Positions 1 to 8,769 of a DNA stretch of 52,912 bases are shown piece by piece. Source of the DNA: Dehalococcoidia bacterium (GTDB taxonomy: Bacteria; Chloroflexota; Dehalococcoidia; Lucifugimonadales; UBA3495); assembly GCA_022450395.1 (NCBI GenBank), contig JAKUQE010000019.1, positions 1 through 52,912 of the forward strand, given 5' to 3'. The translations under genes and the position numbers were made by a program. The notes under the pieces were generated by a model that did not search any database, was not told the DNA's origin, and saw only the letters and a list, made by a program, of their open reading frames with translations. Numbering within the stretch: position 1 is the first letter of the stretch; each line of letters begins with the position of its first letter.

Positions 1-26
1 CCGTTCGTGGTGAGCTTGTCGCACCA
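1..26. repeat. Dispersed repeat copy, TTCGACAAGCTCA family
   Basis: The first 21 bases are the exact reverse complement of positions 32980-33000 inside the hydantoinase gene (core CGACAAGCTCACCACGAA). Related, less exact copies are at about 7585-7603 and in the inverted pair near 46480-46543. The copy is cut by the window edge. Function is not known; such short dispersed elements usually lie between genes. Confidence 0.7.
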
Positions 27-42
27 TTTTGGGAGGCGGTGG

Positions 43-960
43 TTAGAGTGACCGTACCGGGGGCCACATTATCCAGCCCCGGCGCCCGGTGTCGCGGGTG
101 CGGATGAGGTGGCCTTGGCCGGAAGTCACGTAAAGGGTGCCCTGGTCGTAGTCGCCGAAGGCGCAGTTGGTGGGACCCTCCACGCCCACGGGCATGGGGT
201 AGGTCTCCAGGACCCGGCCCGTAGGGGTCCAAACGTAGATCATCGGGCCGGGGCCGCTCACCCAGTTGCCGGCGGCGCCGACGATGTTGCCCTCGGAGTC
301 CAGGCACATGCCGTCGATGCCCCGCTGGGGTCCCCGGTGATCCCGCCCGAACTGGTGCAGCACGATGTATTCGCCCAGAGTGCCATCATCCAGGATCGGG
401 TAGGACCTTAACTCCCGGTCACCGTCGGGATCGGTCTGGATGATGTATAGGCTACGCTGGTCCGGAGAGATAAGCAGTCCGTTGGTTCCCGTTGTGTCGA
501 AGGTCATTTGTTGGCAGGTCCAAGTGCCGTCGGGCTGAGGGTCGGCCCGCAGAATGTCCTTGCGGGCAATCACCTGTTGCTCGCTGGGGTCGATGTTTCC
601 CGCGTTCCACGGGTTGCTGAACCAGATGCGGCCCTGACGGTCGATGGCAAGATCGTTGGGAGTGTTGAGTGGTTGTCCATCCAAAGTGTCGACTATGGTA
701 GTCGTGCCGCCGTCGGGCTCGAACCGCACGATGGAACGTCCGCCGGAGCAGCAACCGTAAAGACGGCCGTCCATGTCGAAAGCCAGGCCGTTGGTGTGGT
801 TGGTGTTTTCCCGGTACACCGTGCAATCGCCGGTCTCGGGGTCATAGGCCAATATCTGGTTGCCGGGGATGTAAGTGAACAGAAGCTTGTTTCCGTCCCA
901 CGCTGGTCCTTCCGTCAAACGGCTGAATGGACCGGCTACATGTTCCCATTCCAGTTCCAT
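43..960 (-). CDS. SMP-30/gluconolactonase/LRE-family protein
   Basis: A 305-residue six-bladed beta-propeller of the SMP-30 family, which binds a divalent metal and mostly hydrolyses sugar or other lactones. The family landmarks appear in order: TEGPAW near residue 17 (first metal ligand Glu), TNGLAFD, NTPNDLAID, TNGLLISPD (metal ligand Asn) and GIDGMCLD (ligand Asp), each followed by a typical G-x-I/L-W/Y-type strand. Length is normal for the family. ATG start with AGGAGG eight bases upstream. No signal peptide, so it is probably cytoplasmic. It reads in the same direction as the deacetylase 48 bp upstream and may share its transcript. The true substrate cannot be read from the sequence. Confidence 0.88.
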   Translation of the reverse strand: MELEWEHVAGPFSRLTEGPAWDGNKLLFTYIPGNQILAYDPETGDCTVYRENTNHTNGLAFDMDGRLYGCCSGGRSIVRFEPDGGTTTIVDTLDGQPLNTPNDLAIDRQGRIWFSNPWNAGNIDPSEQQVIARKDILRADPQPDGTWTCQQMTFDTTGTNGLLISPDQRSLYIIQTDPDGDRELRSYPILDDGTLGEYIVLHQFGRDHRGPQRGIDGMCLDSEGNIVGAAGNWVSGPGPMIYVWTPTGRVLETYPMPVGVEGPTNCAFGDYDQGTLYVTSGQGHLIRTRDTGRRGWIMWPPVRSL

Positions 961-1008
961 GATTTCCTCCTGATTAATTCTCTAAGAAGGTGAATAGTAG
1001 ATCGATTG

Positions 1009-1902
1009 CTATCCGTTAGCGTTGGTTCTGGGATGGCGTTGGGCGAAGTCGTCGGCAATCTCATCGAACTTACAGAACCGAACCCCTGGATGGGACATCA
1101 GGTAGGCGGCCAGCCGCTCCAACATAAGTAATACCTGGGGGCGCCCGCTCACATCCGGATGTATCGTGATTGGGAACACCGCTTCATCGTACTCCCGGTA
1201 AATGTAGTCGAACTGGTCCCGCCACATCTGTTCTATGTCTCTAGGATTCACGAATCCGTGGCTATTGGGCGATTTCTTGATGAACATCATCGGAGGCAGA
1301 TCGTCTAGATACCAATTGGCGGGTATCTCAATCAGGTCAGTTTCTTGCCCCCTTACCAGGCCTTGCATCCATTCGCCGGCGGTTTGAGATAGGTCAATCT
1401 TGGTCCAGTGGTCGCCGACTCTCACGTAGTAGCACTCAAAGTCTTTGTGCATCAGGCTGTGGTCGTACTTGATCCCATGCTTCAACAACAGTTCATTGGT
1501 GACGTGGCTGAACTCCCACCAAGGAGCCACATATCCGGTGGGCCTATTGCCGGAGAGGCTGGTGATGAGGTCGATGCATTTCACCAGGACTGCCTCTTCC
1601 TGTTCGGGGGACAAATCGATGGGGTTTTCGTGGGAGTACCCGTGCATCCCTATCTCGTGTCCGGCCTCGACTATCATCGCCGTTTCCTTGGGGAATGTTT
1701 CGATGGAGTGGCCGGGGATGAACCACGTGGTCTTTATCCCCAGTTTGTCGAACAGTTTAAGCAGTCGAGGGGTGCCTACTTCGCCGGCGAATATGCCCCT
1801 GGAGATATCGTCGGGCGAGTCCTCCCCGCCATACGACCCCAGCCAACCGGCAACGGCGTCCAAGTCCACCCCGAAGGCGCACAGTATCTGCTTTCCAGCC
1901 AT
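1009..1902 (-). CDS. Polysaccharide deacetylase (NodB-like) family protein
   Basis: A 297-residue NodB-fold protein of the PuuE/polysaccharide-deacetylase type, removing acyl groups (or opening cyclic amides in allantoinase-like members) with a bound metal. Visible are the first motif near residue 13 (GVDLDA, catalytic and metal Asp), the metal-binding His motif [11 protein letters not shown] near residue 82, and a late HPDVSGRP motif near residue 250. It has no signal peptide, which favours a cytoplasmic small-molecule deacetylase or amidohydrolase over a cell-wall enzyme. ATG start with AAGGAATT just upstream. It probably forms a transcription unit with the SMP-30 gene that follows. Fold is certain, substrate unknown. 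Confidence 0.88.
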   Translation of the reverse strand: MAGKQILCAFGVDLDAVAGWLGSYGGEDSPDDISRGIFAGEVGTPRLLKLFDKLGIKTTWFIPGHSIETFPKETAMIVEAGHEIGMHGYSHENPIDLSPEQEEAVLVKCIDLITSLSGNRPTGYVAPWWEFSHVTNELLLKHGIKYDHSLMHKDFECYYVRVGDHWTKIDLSQTAGEWMQGLVRGQETDLIEIPANWYLDDLPPMMFIKKSPNSHGFVNPRDIEQMWRDQFDYIYREYDEAVFPITIHPDVSGRPQVLLMLERLAAYLMSHPGVRFCKFDEIADDFAQRHPRTNANG

Positions 1903-2084
1903 AATTCCTTACCCCATGATCCAATTTAACCGGCTGCGTCTTAGGAGACACCGCCTGGCGATGACGGAGGAATGGTACGTCGGAGTGGGTGGCTTGTCCA
2001 CCGGGGCAGGCTTGCATTTGTGCCGCTAGTGGCGTACTAATTTGTCTATACTCCGTGGTCGCGGACGAAGGGTACCCTGGCCAG

Positions 2085-4058
2085 ATGAAAAAGCGCGGCT
2101 TCATCATCACGATAATTGCTATTGGGCTGGTATTTGCCGCTTGCGGTGGACCAGAGCTCACCCCAACTATTGCGCCCACGGATATTCCTAAGACGAATGT
2201 ACCCGCTCAAGTCGCAACACCTACTTCTGCCGGCCCGTTCGCAACCTCTCCACTACCACCGGCGCCGACGCCAACCGCCCGGATTCCCGCACCTACACCG
2301 GCTCCTCCTACGCAAGTGTTGCGGACATTTCCTCCTAGTCCAACACTGCTGGTAGCCACTCTCTTGCCCACGCCGACGCCTACTGCAAGCCCAACGGTTG
2401 GACCTATGAGTACACCTACCGTGGTTCCCGCACCCACGCCGGCGCCTAGTGCAAACCCAACGGCTGTACCGGCGAATACACCTACCGTTATTCCTACAGC
2501 CACGCCGATTCACATACGACGCAAGCCGGGCAGGCAACCGGCGCCGACGGCAGCCCTGCCACCGCCAGTGCCTACTCCTGCGGTGGAGACAAAACGCTAC
2601 CTGGGCTTTTGGGAGCCTGGGTTGAAAGATTCCATCGCTGGTGAACTAGAGCACCTGAAGAAGTTAGGCGTCAACACCATGAGTTTTGTCCCATCCCGCC
2701 GTGCGCTGCCCGATGGCACCTTCAGCTCAAGGTCCGATTCTGATACCAAGCGATTTGTGATTGGTCAGATCGTGGCAGCCCATGAACAGGGCATTCAAGT
2801 ATATCTGGTCCCCAATTTCCGGCATCCAAGCACGTTACCAGACCGCAGTACCGCCGAAACATATCTAGAAAACTTCACGCCAATCGTGCTCGAGTGGGCC
2901 GATATTGCCGAAGAGTACGGCGTGGCGCTTTTTCCCCCTGGTAACGAACTGGACAAACCATTTCCCAAGGATCTCGTCGCCACTTGGCTTCATGACATTA
3001 TCCCCAAGATGAACGAGCGATACGACGGTCTGACTATAGCCAAGCTCAAAGATGTCTTTGACATGGACTTTTCTGGGTACGATTACGTGGGCTTCACCAA
3101 CATTGGCCGCCAAAACCCGGGTGGGGTGAGAGCAGAGGTTGAGCTCGCCAAGAAATATGCCGCGAGGGATGGGGCACGTGGCGTTATTATCTCCGAATTT
3201 GGATGGAATATACGATCTGACGAGGGAGAAGAAACTCAGGTGAAGACTATTGAGCAGGTGTTCCAGGAAAGCTGGGGGGAGGTTGATGGTTATTTCGTTA
3301 TTTCCTGGCTACTTCCTGGATACTCCGTCAAAGGAAGGCCCGCGGAACAAGTGATCAAGCAATGGTTCACGGCGGAATCCGGTGTACGGCCGCCACCTGT
3401 GCCAACGAGTAAACCTGTAAACCCAGCAGCACTTGGGTACAACATATTCGCTCCTGGAGGTATGGGTGGCGATTGCGACAACAACCCCACCCCAAAGTTC
3501 ACGGCGCATATTACAGAATTGAGCAAAATTTCTTATTTAACGCCTGCCGGTACGGTGCAAGGAGGCGACCTCAAGCCCCATGGATACCTCCACAATGTAG
3601 GCTCAAACCCAGAAGTCCCTGTCTACGCGCCGATCGATTCGTACCTGATTGACTTCGCCTATTATGAAGGCTATACAGGCGTAGGCCACTATACGTTCAA
3701 ATTTCAAGTTTCTTGTGAGGTAGCCTACTACTTTGATCACCTTCGGGCCGTGGTGGACAAGATTAGCGTTGTCACGCCTGAATTTCCTGCAACCGATAGC
3801 CGAGGGGTTGTTGTCTCGCCACCGATTTTCTTCCAGGCCGGGGAATTAATCGGTTACACCGGGGGCAACTCGACATTTGCCAATTGGGACTTCGGCGTAT
3901 TGAACACCGCGACGTGGAATGAGTTGCCGAATGATCCCTATGTATATTCACCCAACGTAGAAAAATATCGCTTCGCGGTCTGTCCTTACGAGTATTATGA
4001 CGACAGTAAACGGGCGCAATACATGATGTTGCTAGGCGATAAGGGATGTGGTCCATAG
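2085..4058 (+). CDS. Lipoprotein with glycosidase-like barrel and degenerate M23-like domain
   Basis: A 657-residue lipoprotein when started at the ATG that opens a clean signal peptide (MKKRG, hydrophobic core, lipobox FAAC with Cys20); the reading frame is open further upstream but has no signal there. Residues about 21-165 are a Pro/Thr/Ala linker built on PTP-type repeats. Residues 168-432 look like a clan GH-A TIM barrel: GFWEPG at the first strand, an Asn-Glu pair at 287-288 (acid/base position) and E371 in VIISEFGWN (nucleophile position). Residues 445-657 resemble an M23/LytM fold (KPHGYLHN, FDHL, IGYTGG) but the terminal HxH is replaced by NWD, so peptidase activity is doubtful. Probably a surface sugar-binding or sugar-cleaving protein. 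Family below clan level is not recognised. Confidence 0.72.
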   Translation: MKKRGFIITIIAIGLVFAACGGPELTPTIAPTDIPKTNVPAQVATPTSAGPFATSPLPPAPTPTARIPAPTPAPPTQVLRTFPPSPTLLVATLLPTPTPTASPTVGPMSTPTVVPAPTPAPSANPTAVPANTPTVIPTATPIHIRRKPGRQPAPTAALPPPVPTPAVETKRYLGFWEPGLKDSIAGELEHLKKLGVNTMSFVPSRRALPDGTFSSRSDSDTKRFVIGQIVAAHEQGIQVYLVPNFRHPSTLPDRSTAETYLENFTPIVLEWADIAEEYGVALFPPGNELDKPFPKDLVATWLHDIIPKMNERYDGLTIAKLKDVFDMDFSGYDYVGFTNIGRQNPGGVRAEVELAKKYAARDGARGVIISEFGWNIRSDEGEETQVKTIEQVFQESWGEVDGYFVISWLLPGYSVKGRPAEQVIKQWFTAESGVRPPPVPTSKPVNPAALGYNIFAPGGMGGDCDNNPTPKFTAHITELSKISYLTPAGTVQGGDLKPHGYLHNVGSNPEVPVYAPIDSYLIDFAYYEGYTGVGHYTFKFQVSCEVAYYFDHLRAVVDKISVVTPEFPATDSRGVVVSPPIFFQAGELIGYTGGNSTFANWDFGVLNTATWNELPNDPYVYSPNVEKYRFAVCPYEYYDDSKRAQYMMLLGDKGCGP

Positions 4059-4226
4059 AAATTGGCCAACTATCCTTGTCTTCCCAGAAGCTAAAATATC
4101 ATAGTCGCTCTGGCCATCAACAACGGTTGACGCAAATAATCGGTTTCCTTAAACTCGAAACAGTTGTTGTCTGTCCTTGGCGTATCGTTAAAGTACCAAG
4201 CTAGAAGAGATTCTCGCCGATTAGTT

Positions 4227-5591
4227 ATGAAGGGACTCAATTTGGCATCCACATTTGCTGGGAAACCTGGTTTGCCGATGTTGCTGGTCTTGATGGCAGC
4301 CCTGTGCTGGTTGGCCGGCCTATCCGTGGTATACGCTCAGCAACGCCCTACCCATGTCTTTGCCGGAAGAGCCTTCGTCGACAGCGATCCACCACCCGAT
4401 AGAACAACCATTACCGCCTGGATCGACGGCCATGAAGTTGCCAAGTCCAGATTGAAGGGCGGCAATTTCACCTTGTTTGTTGAGCAACCCCAGGGACAGT
4501 CTTACGCCGGGAGAACGGTCACCTACCGAGTCGGTGAGGTGCAAACGGGCGAACGCCGTGATTGGCAGCGGGGCGGATCCACGGTGGTAAATCTGAATGC
4601 CTATGTTCATCAAGGGAGGTCCCGTGGCCAAGACCGATTGCCCGGCCGATTTATCCGAGAGTGCGTCTTGAATGCGCTGGGCCGGTTGCCTGCGGGTAAA
4701 GAAGATATGACGGCCGAAGAGCCCAACAAGGCCAACCGATTGTGCCCGTCGCTGAAAGGACGCGCGGGCGCCCTAGAGGGACGTTCCCGATCCAATAGGG
4801 ATCAACAACGGACGTCTCGAGGCGACCGTGCCCTGCAGGAAGACCAGCAGCGCTTGGAAACCGATCGCATCCGGCGAGAGCGGGAATTTCAAGCAGAGCG
4901 GCAGCGCCTGGAAACCGAGCGCATCAAACAGGAGCGGGAATTACAAGTGGAGCAGCAGGGCCTAGACGCCGCTCGCATGCGACGAGAACAGGAGCGCCTC
5001 AAGAGGGACCAGATTATTCAACAGGAGCAGGACCGGTTGGACCGCGACCGATTGAAAAGCGAGCGGCAGAGGCAACAAGAGCAATCCCGCCTGGACGCGG
5101 AGCGCCTAAATCAAGACCAAGACCGGATCAAGGCGGAGAAAGAGTTTCAGTTGGAGCAGCAGCGCTTGGACCAACGCCGGGCGAGGGTGGAACAGCAGCA
5201 CCAGGAAGAGTTGGAAAATGCACGATTCGAGAGCGAGCGGGCACGCATAGGACGGGAGCGCGCTTTGGAAGAGGACCAAGCACGTTTGGATCAAGAACGC
5301 CTAAAGCGTGAACAATCACTCCTTCGCCAAGAGGTGGAGCTCAACCTGAACCGGCAGCGCTTGGATCAGGCTCGTCGGCAGGGGCAAGGCCGGGGCGGCC
5401 AACCACCGGTTATACGAGATCAAAATCAAACGCCGGACGGTGGACCCGTCGAAAAAAGTGCCACCCGCGGTTTCTTCACCAATTCCCAGATCGGCCAATT
5501 AGGGTCGGTAAACCGGGCGGTTGACCCCAGCACTCTGGCGGTCATTGGCATTTTCATCACCTTTATCGCCACAAGTCTTCAACTATTTTGA
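4227..5591 (+). CDS. Exported coiled-coil protein with C-terminal membrane segment
   Basis: A 454-residue protein from the ATG at 4227, chosen because it opens a signal peptide (hydrophobic MLLVLMAALCWLAGL, likely cleavage after VYA37). Residues about 40-115 look like a small beta domain (GRAFVDSDPP, TITAWIDGHEV, YAGRTVTYRVG). Residues about 195-390 are one long charged coiled coil of degenerate LExxRIxxERE/LDxxRLxxEQ units about 14-28 residues apart, rich in Glu, Arg and Gln. A hydrophobic segment (AVIGIFITFIATSLQLF) ends the protein, so it may be anchored at its C-terminus. No catalytic motif is visible and I do not recognise the family. It follows the lipoprotein gene by about 170 bp and may span or organise the envelope. 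Confidence 0.65.
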   Translation: MKGLNLASTFAGKPGLPMLLVLMAALCWLAGLSVVYAQQRPTHVFAGRAFVDSDPPPDRTTITAWIDGHEVAKSRLKGGNFTLFVEQPQGQSYAGRTVTYRVGEVQTGERRDWQRGGSTVVNLNAYVHQGRSRGQDRLPGRFIRECVLNALGRLPAGKEDMTAEEPNKANRLCPSLKGRAGALEGRSRSNRDQQRTSRGDRALQEDQQRLETDRIRREREFQAERQRLETERIKQERELQVEQQGLDAARMRREQERLKRDQIIQQEQDRLDRDRLKSERQRQQEQSRLDAERLNQDQDRIKAEKEFQLEQQRLDQRRARVEQQHQEELENARFESERARIGRERALEEDQARLDQERLKREQSLLRQEVELNLNRQRLDQARRQGQGRGGQPPVIRDQNQTPDGGPVEKSATRGFFTNSQIGQLGSVNRAVDPSTLAVIGIFITFIATSLQLF

Positions 5592-5634
5592 GGAAACTAG
5601 CCAGGACTGGTTGAACGACTCGAAGGCTGAGACA

Positions 5635-6618
5635 TCAGCCGGGTATGGACAAAACCGAAGAAATCTCGCTGAACTCCCGCCACTGTTTGTTCCAGGAGTT
5701 GCCGCCGTCGTCGCTGCGGTATAGGTGGCCGTAGCGGCTGCCGGCGAAGGCTATCTGGGGGTTGGCGGGTTGGACGTTTACGACCCACATAGCGCTATTG
5801 GGCGGGTCGGAGAGGGAGAGGTTCTCCCAGGTTTTGCCGGTGTCCTGGGACCGCATCACCGTTCCAATTCGTCCAGGGGTGGTGTCGCCAATGGTCAAGA
5901 AGATGGTTTTGGGGTCGGCGGGGTGAATCATGATTCCCCGGGGATAGGTGTAAGGAAAGACATCTTTGATGCCCACGGCGGTCCAGGTGGCGCCGTTGTC
6001 GGTGCTGGTGAACACGTCGTTGTTGACCACGACCACCACGGTTTTGGGCGGCCCTGCCGTCACTGCTATGTTGTGCACGTCCAGATTGGGAATGCCCCGG
6101 CCGGCCTTTTCCCACGTATCTCCGCCGTCGGTGCTGTGGCGCAGACCGTCAACCTCGACGCCCGCCCAGATGCTGCGGGGATCTGTAGGGTCGATGGCGA
6201 TGGCGGTCATTTGGGGAAGGCCGATGGGGCATTCTTCGGCCACCTCCATGGGCCGCTTCTCCCAGCTATCGCCGCCGTCGGTGGACCGGAACATGGCGAC
6301 GGGGCTGGGAGCGCCGGTCCCGGCGAACATGATGTCAGGGTTCGTGGGGTCGATGGCCATCGCCCAAACAGAAGAGCCGCTCATCGGAGACTCTTTAGTC
6401 TGCCAATTCTTACCGGCGTCGTCGCTTTGGTAGACACCCCGGTCGGTCCCGGCGTAGATGACGTTGGGCTTGGACGGGTGATTTGCCAGGACTCGAATCA
6501 CCGGGTTCTGGTACATCCCCTGGTTGATGGCTACTCGTTGCCAGGACTCGCCATTGTCGCCGCTGCGCATGATTCCTTGGCCCGCGGTACCTACCAATAT
6601 CGTCAATTCGTTCGCCAT
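5635..6618 (-). CDS. Asp-box (BNR/sialidase-like) beta-propeller protein
   Basis: A 327-residue repeat protein. At least seven Asp-box motifs of the S-x-D-x-G-x-x-W type are visible (SGDNGESW, SDDAGKNW, STDGGDSW, STDGGDTW, STDNGATW, SQDTGKTW, SDDGGNSW) at roughly 45-residue spacing, the pattern of a seven-bladed propeller as in sialidase-like, VPS10-like and plant HCF136-like proteins. The ATG at 6618 has AAAGGTG upstream; the open frame runs 22 residues further but only into the 3' end of the upstream hydrolase gene. No signal peptide. It follows the metallo-hydrolase gene by 34 bp and is probably co-transcribed with it. No catalytic sialidase residues are apparent, so a binding or scaffold role is more likely. 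Confidence 0.82.
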   Translation of the reverse strand: MANELTILVGTAGQGIMRSGDNGESWQRVAINQGMYQNPVIRVLANHPSKPNVIYAGTDRGVYQSDDAGKNWQTKESPMSGSSVWAMAIDPTNPDIMFAGTGAPSPVAMFRSTDGGDSWEKRPMEVAEECPIGLPQMTAIAIDPTDPRSIWAGVEVDGLRHSTDGGDTWEKAGRGIPNLDVHNIAVTAGPPKTVVVVVNNDVFTSTDNGATWTAVGIKDVFPYTYPRGIMIHPADPKTIFLTIGDTTPGRIGTVMRSQDTGKTWENLSLSDPPNSAMWVVNVQPANPQIAFAGSRYGHLYRSDDGGNSWNKQWREFSEISSVLSIPG

Positions 6619-6652
6619 AACATCACCTTTCCAAATAGATTTGCCTACAAGA

Positions 6653-7447
6653 TTAAACTTGCAACCCGGCCGGTCTTTGGGCATCAGGCAGTGCGTCAGG
6701 GTTGATCCTGGGCGTGAACTTGGGCGGTAGGCCCAGTTCCACCGATACCATGTCCCTGGTGGCGTCCAAGAACCCGCTGATCTTGATGGTCGGCGCGTCC
6801 ACCAGGTATTCGATCTCGTCCCCAGTCACTTTAAAGGGGCGGTCGTGACCTGGATAGATGACCGATGACGCGTCGAATATCTTCTTGAGGCTGGCCTGGG
6901 CTTCTTCAACGCTCCAGAAAACGAAAGCAGGCAGTCCCCGCCGCACCGCTCCGGCGTCGGAAACGGCGTCGCCGCCAAGGCACACAAGGCCCTCGGAGGT
7001 CTGGACCAGAACGCTGTGATGTCCGGCGGTGTGGCCCGGCGTGTCCATGGTGCCTATGCCTTCTTCAATCTGCGTTTCACCGGCAACTTCCACTACGTCG
7101 TGCCCGGCCAGGGTGTCGGCGAAATACTTGGCAGTGGCGTAGTCGCCGGCCCTTGGGTTACGGCTGTACTCCAGCTCCCGCTTGGATATCACGATCTCCG
7201 CGTTGGGGAAGAGGTCGGTGTTCTGGGAATGGTCCCAGTGGGCGTGGGTAAGAATGACCCGGCCGATGTCTTCCGGTTCCAAGCCATGGGCGCGAAGGGT
7301 ATCCACCAGCATGGACCGGCGTCCGAAGTGACCCACGTCGACCACCGTCAGCTTTTCTCCTCGGACCAGCGTTACCGTGCAAAGGCCCAGGGTTGCTTGG
7401 TCGGTGTTGATGCTAAATCCGGGTAACAGGATCTCTATCTCCGGCAC
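6653..7447 (-). CDS. Metallo-beta-lactamase-fold hydrolase
   Basis: A 264-residue MBL-fold protein with the complete metal-binding set: THAHWDH near residue 93, the second-shell DTPGHTAGHH near residue 155, GGDAV near residue 178 and a late YPGHDR. This arrangement is typical of N-acyl-homoserine-lactonase-like and glyoxalase-II-like dinuclear zinc hydrolases. The GTG at 7447 is chosen because AAGGAGG lies just upstream; the open frame runs 18 residues further with no such site. First gene of a probable two-gene unit with the Asp-box protein. The substrate is not readable; an ester or lactone is likely. Confidence 0.85.
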   Translation of the reverse strand: MPEIEILLPGFSINTDQATLGLCTVTLVRGEKLTVVDVGHFGRRSMLVDTLRAHGLEPEDIGRVILTHAHWDHSQNTDLFPNAEIVISKRELEYSRNPRAGDYATAKYFADTLAGHDVVEVAGETQIEEGIGTMDTPGHTAGHHSVLVQTSEGLVCLGGDAVSDAGAVRRGLPAFVFWSVEEAQASLKKIFDASSVIYPGHDRPFKVTGDEIEYLVDAPTIKISGFLDATRDMVSVELGLPPKFTPRINPDALPDAQRPAGLQV

Positions 7448-7869
7448 GATTCCTCCTTGATGCTGTCGTTGCTGCCAGAGTAGCGACTGGCCGGCAAGCA
7501 ATCGATATGCTTCACGAATGGCATTATAACCGGGACAGGCAGGCTAGCAAACTTCACCATGCCCAGTAGGGGTTGAAGAGAATGCCTTCGACAGACTCAG
7601 GGCGTACCGGAAGGCCCTTAGGGTGCTGGGTAACGATCATTCACAAGGTCTTTGCGACGTCGTTTCGAGCTCCGCCCCAGTGGGGTCCTTCGTAGCTGAA
7701 AAAGCCGATTCCGAAGCTAATTTCCGCCTTGTCCAGGGTAGGCTACTCTGCTACAATCCGCCGAGAGCGCCGAAGGCCATTTCCATGCCTGTAACGCCAG
7801 ATCGCCATTCTTGGGCCGGAACGGGCTCTATCTAACGATAGCGGTCGAACCCGGCGAGGAAATTGATTC
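7448..7869. other. Intergenic gap without a convincing gene
   Basis: About 420 bases between divergent genes. It contains a short degenerate copy of the dispersed repeat at about 7585-7603 (CCTTCGACAGACTCAGGG). Small open frames exist but lack homology-like motifs and ribosome-binding sites. Promoters for the two flanking genes should lie here, but I see no strong -35/-10 pair. Confidence 0.5.
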
Positions 7870-8769
7870 TTGCCAATCGTCAACTTCAACAGCAGCCGGA
7901 TGTCCGGCTTGCTAGAATTCATCGAGTCTCTCAATAGTTGGGGCCCGAGATCCAGGGAGTTGGGCCTCGGCACCTTTGAACAATCTCTGGGTGTGCCGGG
8001 TCTGGCCCCGGAGGACAACTGTTTCTTACTAGAGGAAGACGGGCGGGTGCGGGGGTTTTCTTTGATATTCCCGGAGTTGCCCATCGGCCGTTCTGTATTA
8101 GAGATGGGTATAGCCCGCGATCTAGAAGGAACGCCCCAAGAGCTTGACTTGGTACGGCGGTCGGTGGACCGGGCCCGGCATATCGGCGCTGGGGTCGCCC
8201 ATATCTGTGTAACGGGCAACCCGTCCAGGGCCAAGATGCTAGAGGCTGAGGGCTTCTCTCTCGTTCGTGTCTATTGGGACATGGTCTGGAGCCAAAATGA
8301 GCTGCCAGATCAGGAGATACCTCCGGGCTTCAGTGTTCGTTCATACCAGCAGGGGGATGCTACCGCTCTGACCGAAGCTCAGAATTCGGCCTTTGAGGGT
8401 AGCTGGGGATTTTGTCCAAACACGGTGGACCAGATAGAATACCGCAGCCAGATGCCTAACACGTCCAACCAGGGGATACTTATCCTGAATGACGGGCACA
8501 AGACTGCTGGATATTGCTGGACTTGCCTAAGTCCCCTGAACGAAAACACCAGGGGTGTTATAGGGATGATCGGAGTAGTTCCAGAGTACCGTGGCCGGGG
8601 AATCAGCCGGACGATACTGCTGGCGTCAATGGAATACCTTAGGTCCTTGGATGTGGCCGATATCGGCCTCCAGGTGGACGGCACCAACACCCCGGCGACT
8701 CGCTTATACACCTCGGTGGGGTTTGAGAAAGTGGGAGAGCTTCACTGGTTCGAGCTGCTCCTTTCCTGA
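7870..8769 (+). CDS. Tandem GNAT N-acetyltransferase
   Basis: A 299-residue protein with two GNAT-like halves. The C-terminal half carries the acetyl-CoA-binding signature VVPEYRGRGISRTIL near residue 240 and the terminal NTPATRLYTSVGFEKVG. The N-terminal half (residues about 5-140) keeps the general layout but a degenerate CoA loop. Such two-domain acetyltransferases include mycothiol synthase MshD and other N-acyltransferases. The start is TTG with GAGGAAA upstream; an ATG at 7900 is an alternative. Its 3' end overlaps the 3' end of the convergent DUF502 gene by 28 bp. Substrate unknown. Confidence 0.78.
   Translation: MPIVNFNSSRMSGLLEFIESLNSWGPRSRELGLGTFEQSLGVPGLAPEDNCFLLEEDGRVRGFSLIFPELPIGRSVLEMGIARDLEGTPQELDLVRRSVDRARHIGAGVAHICVTGNPSRAKMLEAEGFSLVRVYWDMVWSQNELPDQEIPPGFSVRSYQQGDATALTEAQNSAFEGSWGFCPNTVDQIEYRSQMPNTSNQGILILNDGHKTAGYCWTCLSPLNENTRGVIGMIGVVPEYRGRGISRTILLASMEYLRSLDVADIGLQVDGTNTPATRLYTSVGFEKVGELHWFELLLS

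Noticed and set aside
2207-2537. Minus-strand Gly/Val-rich ORFs over the lipoprotein linker
   Set aside because: Antisense of the Pro/Thr repeat; composition artefact.
4840-5380. DNA tandem-repeat array in the coiled-coil gene
   Set aside because: Units repeat at protein level (heptads) but the DNA copies are too divergent to be a true tandem repeat.
5600-5637. UGA at the end of the Asp-box protein as selenocysteine (followed by TGT)
   Set aside because: No conserved fold continues and no hairpin of SECIS type is present; the propeller is complete.
5725-6705. Long plus-strand ORF opposite the Asp-box gene
   Set aside because: Gly/Val/His-rich shadow frame created by codon bias of the minus-strand gene; no motifs.
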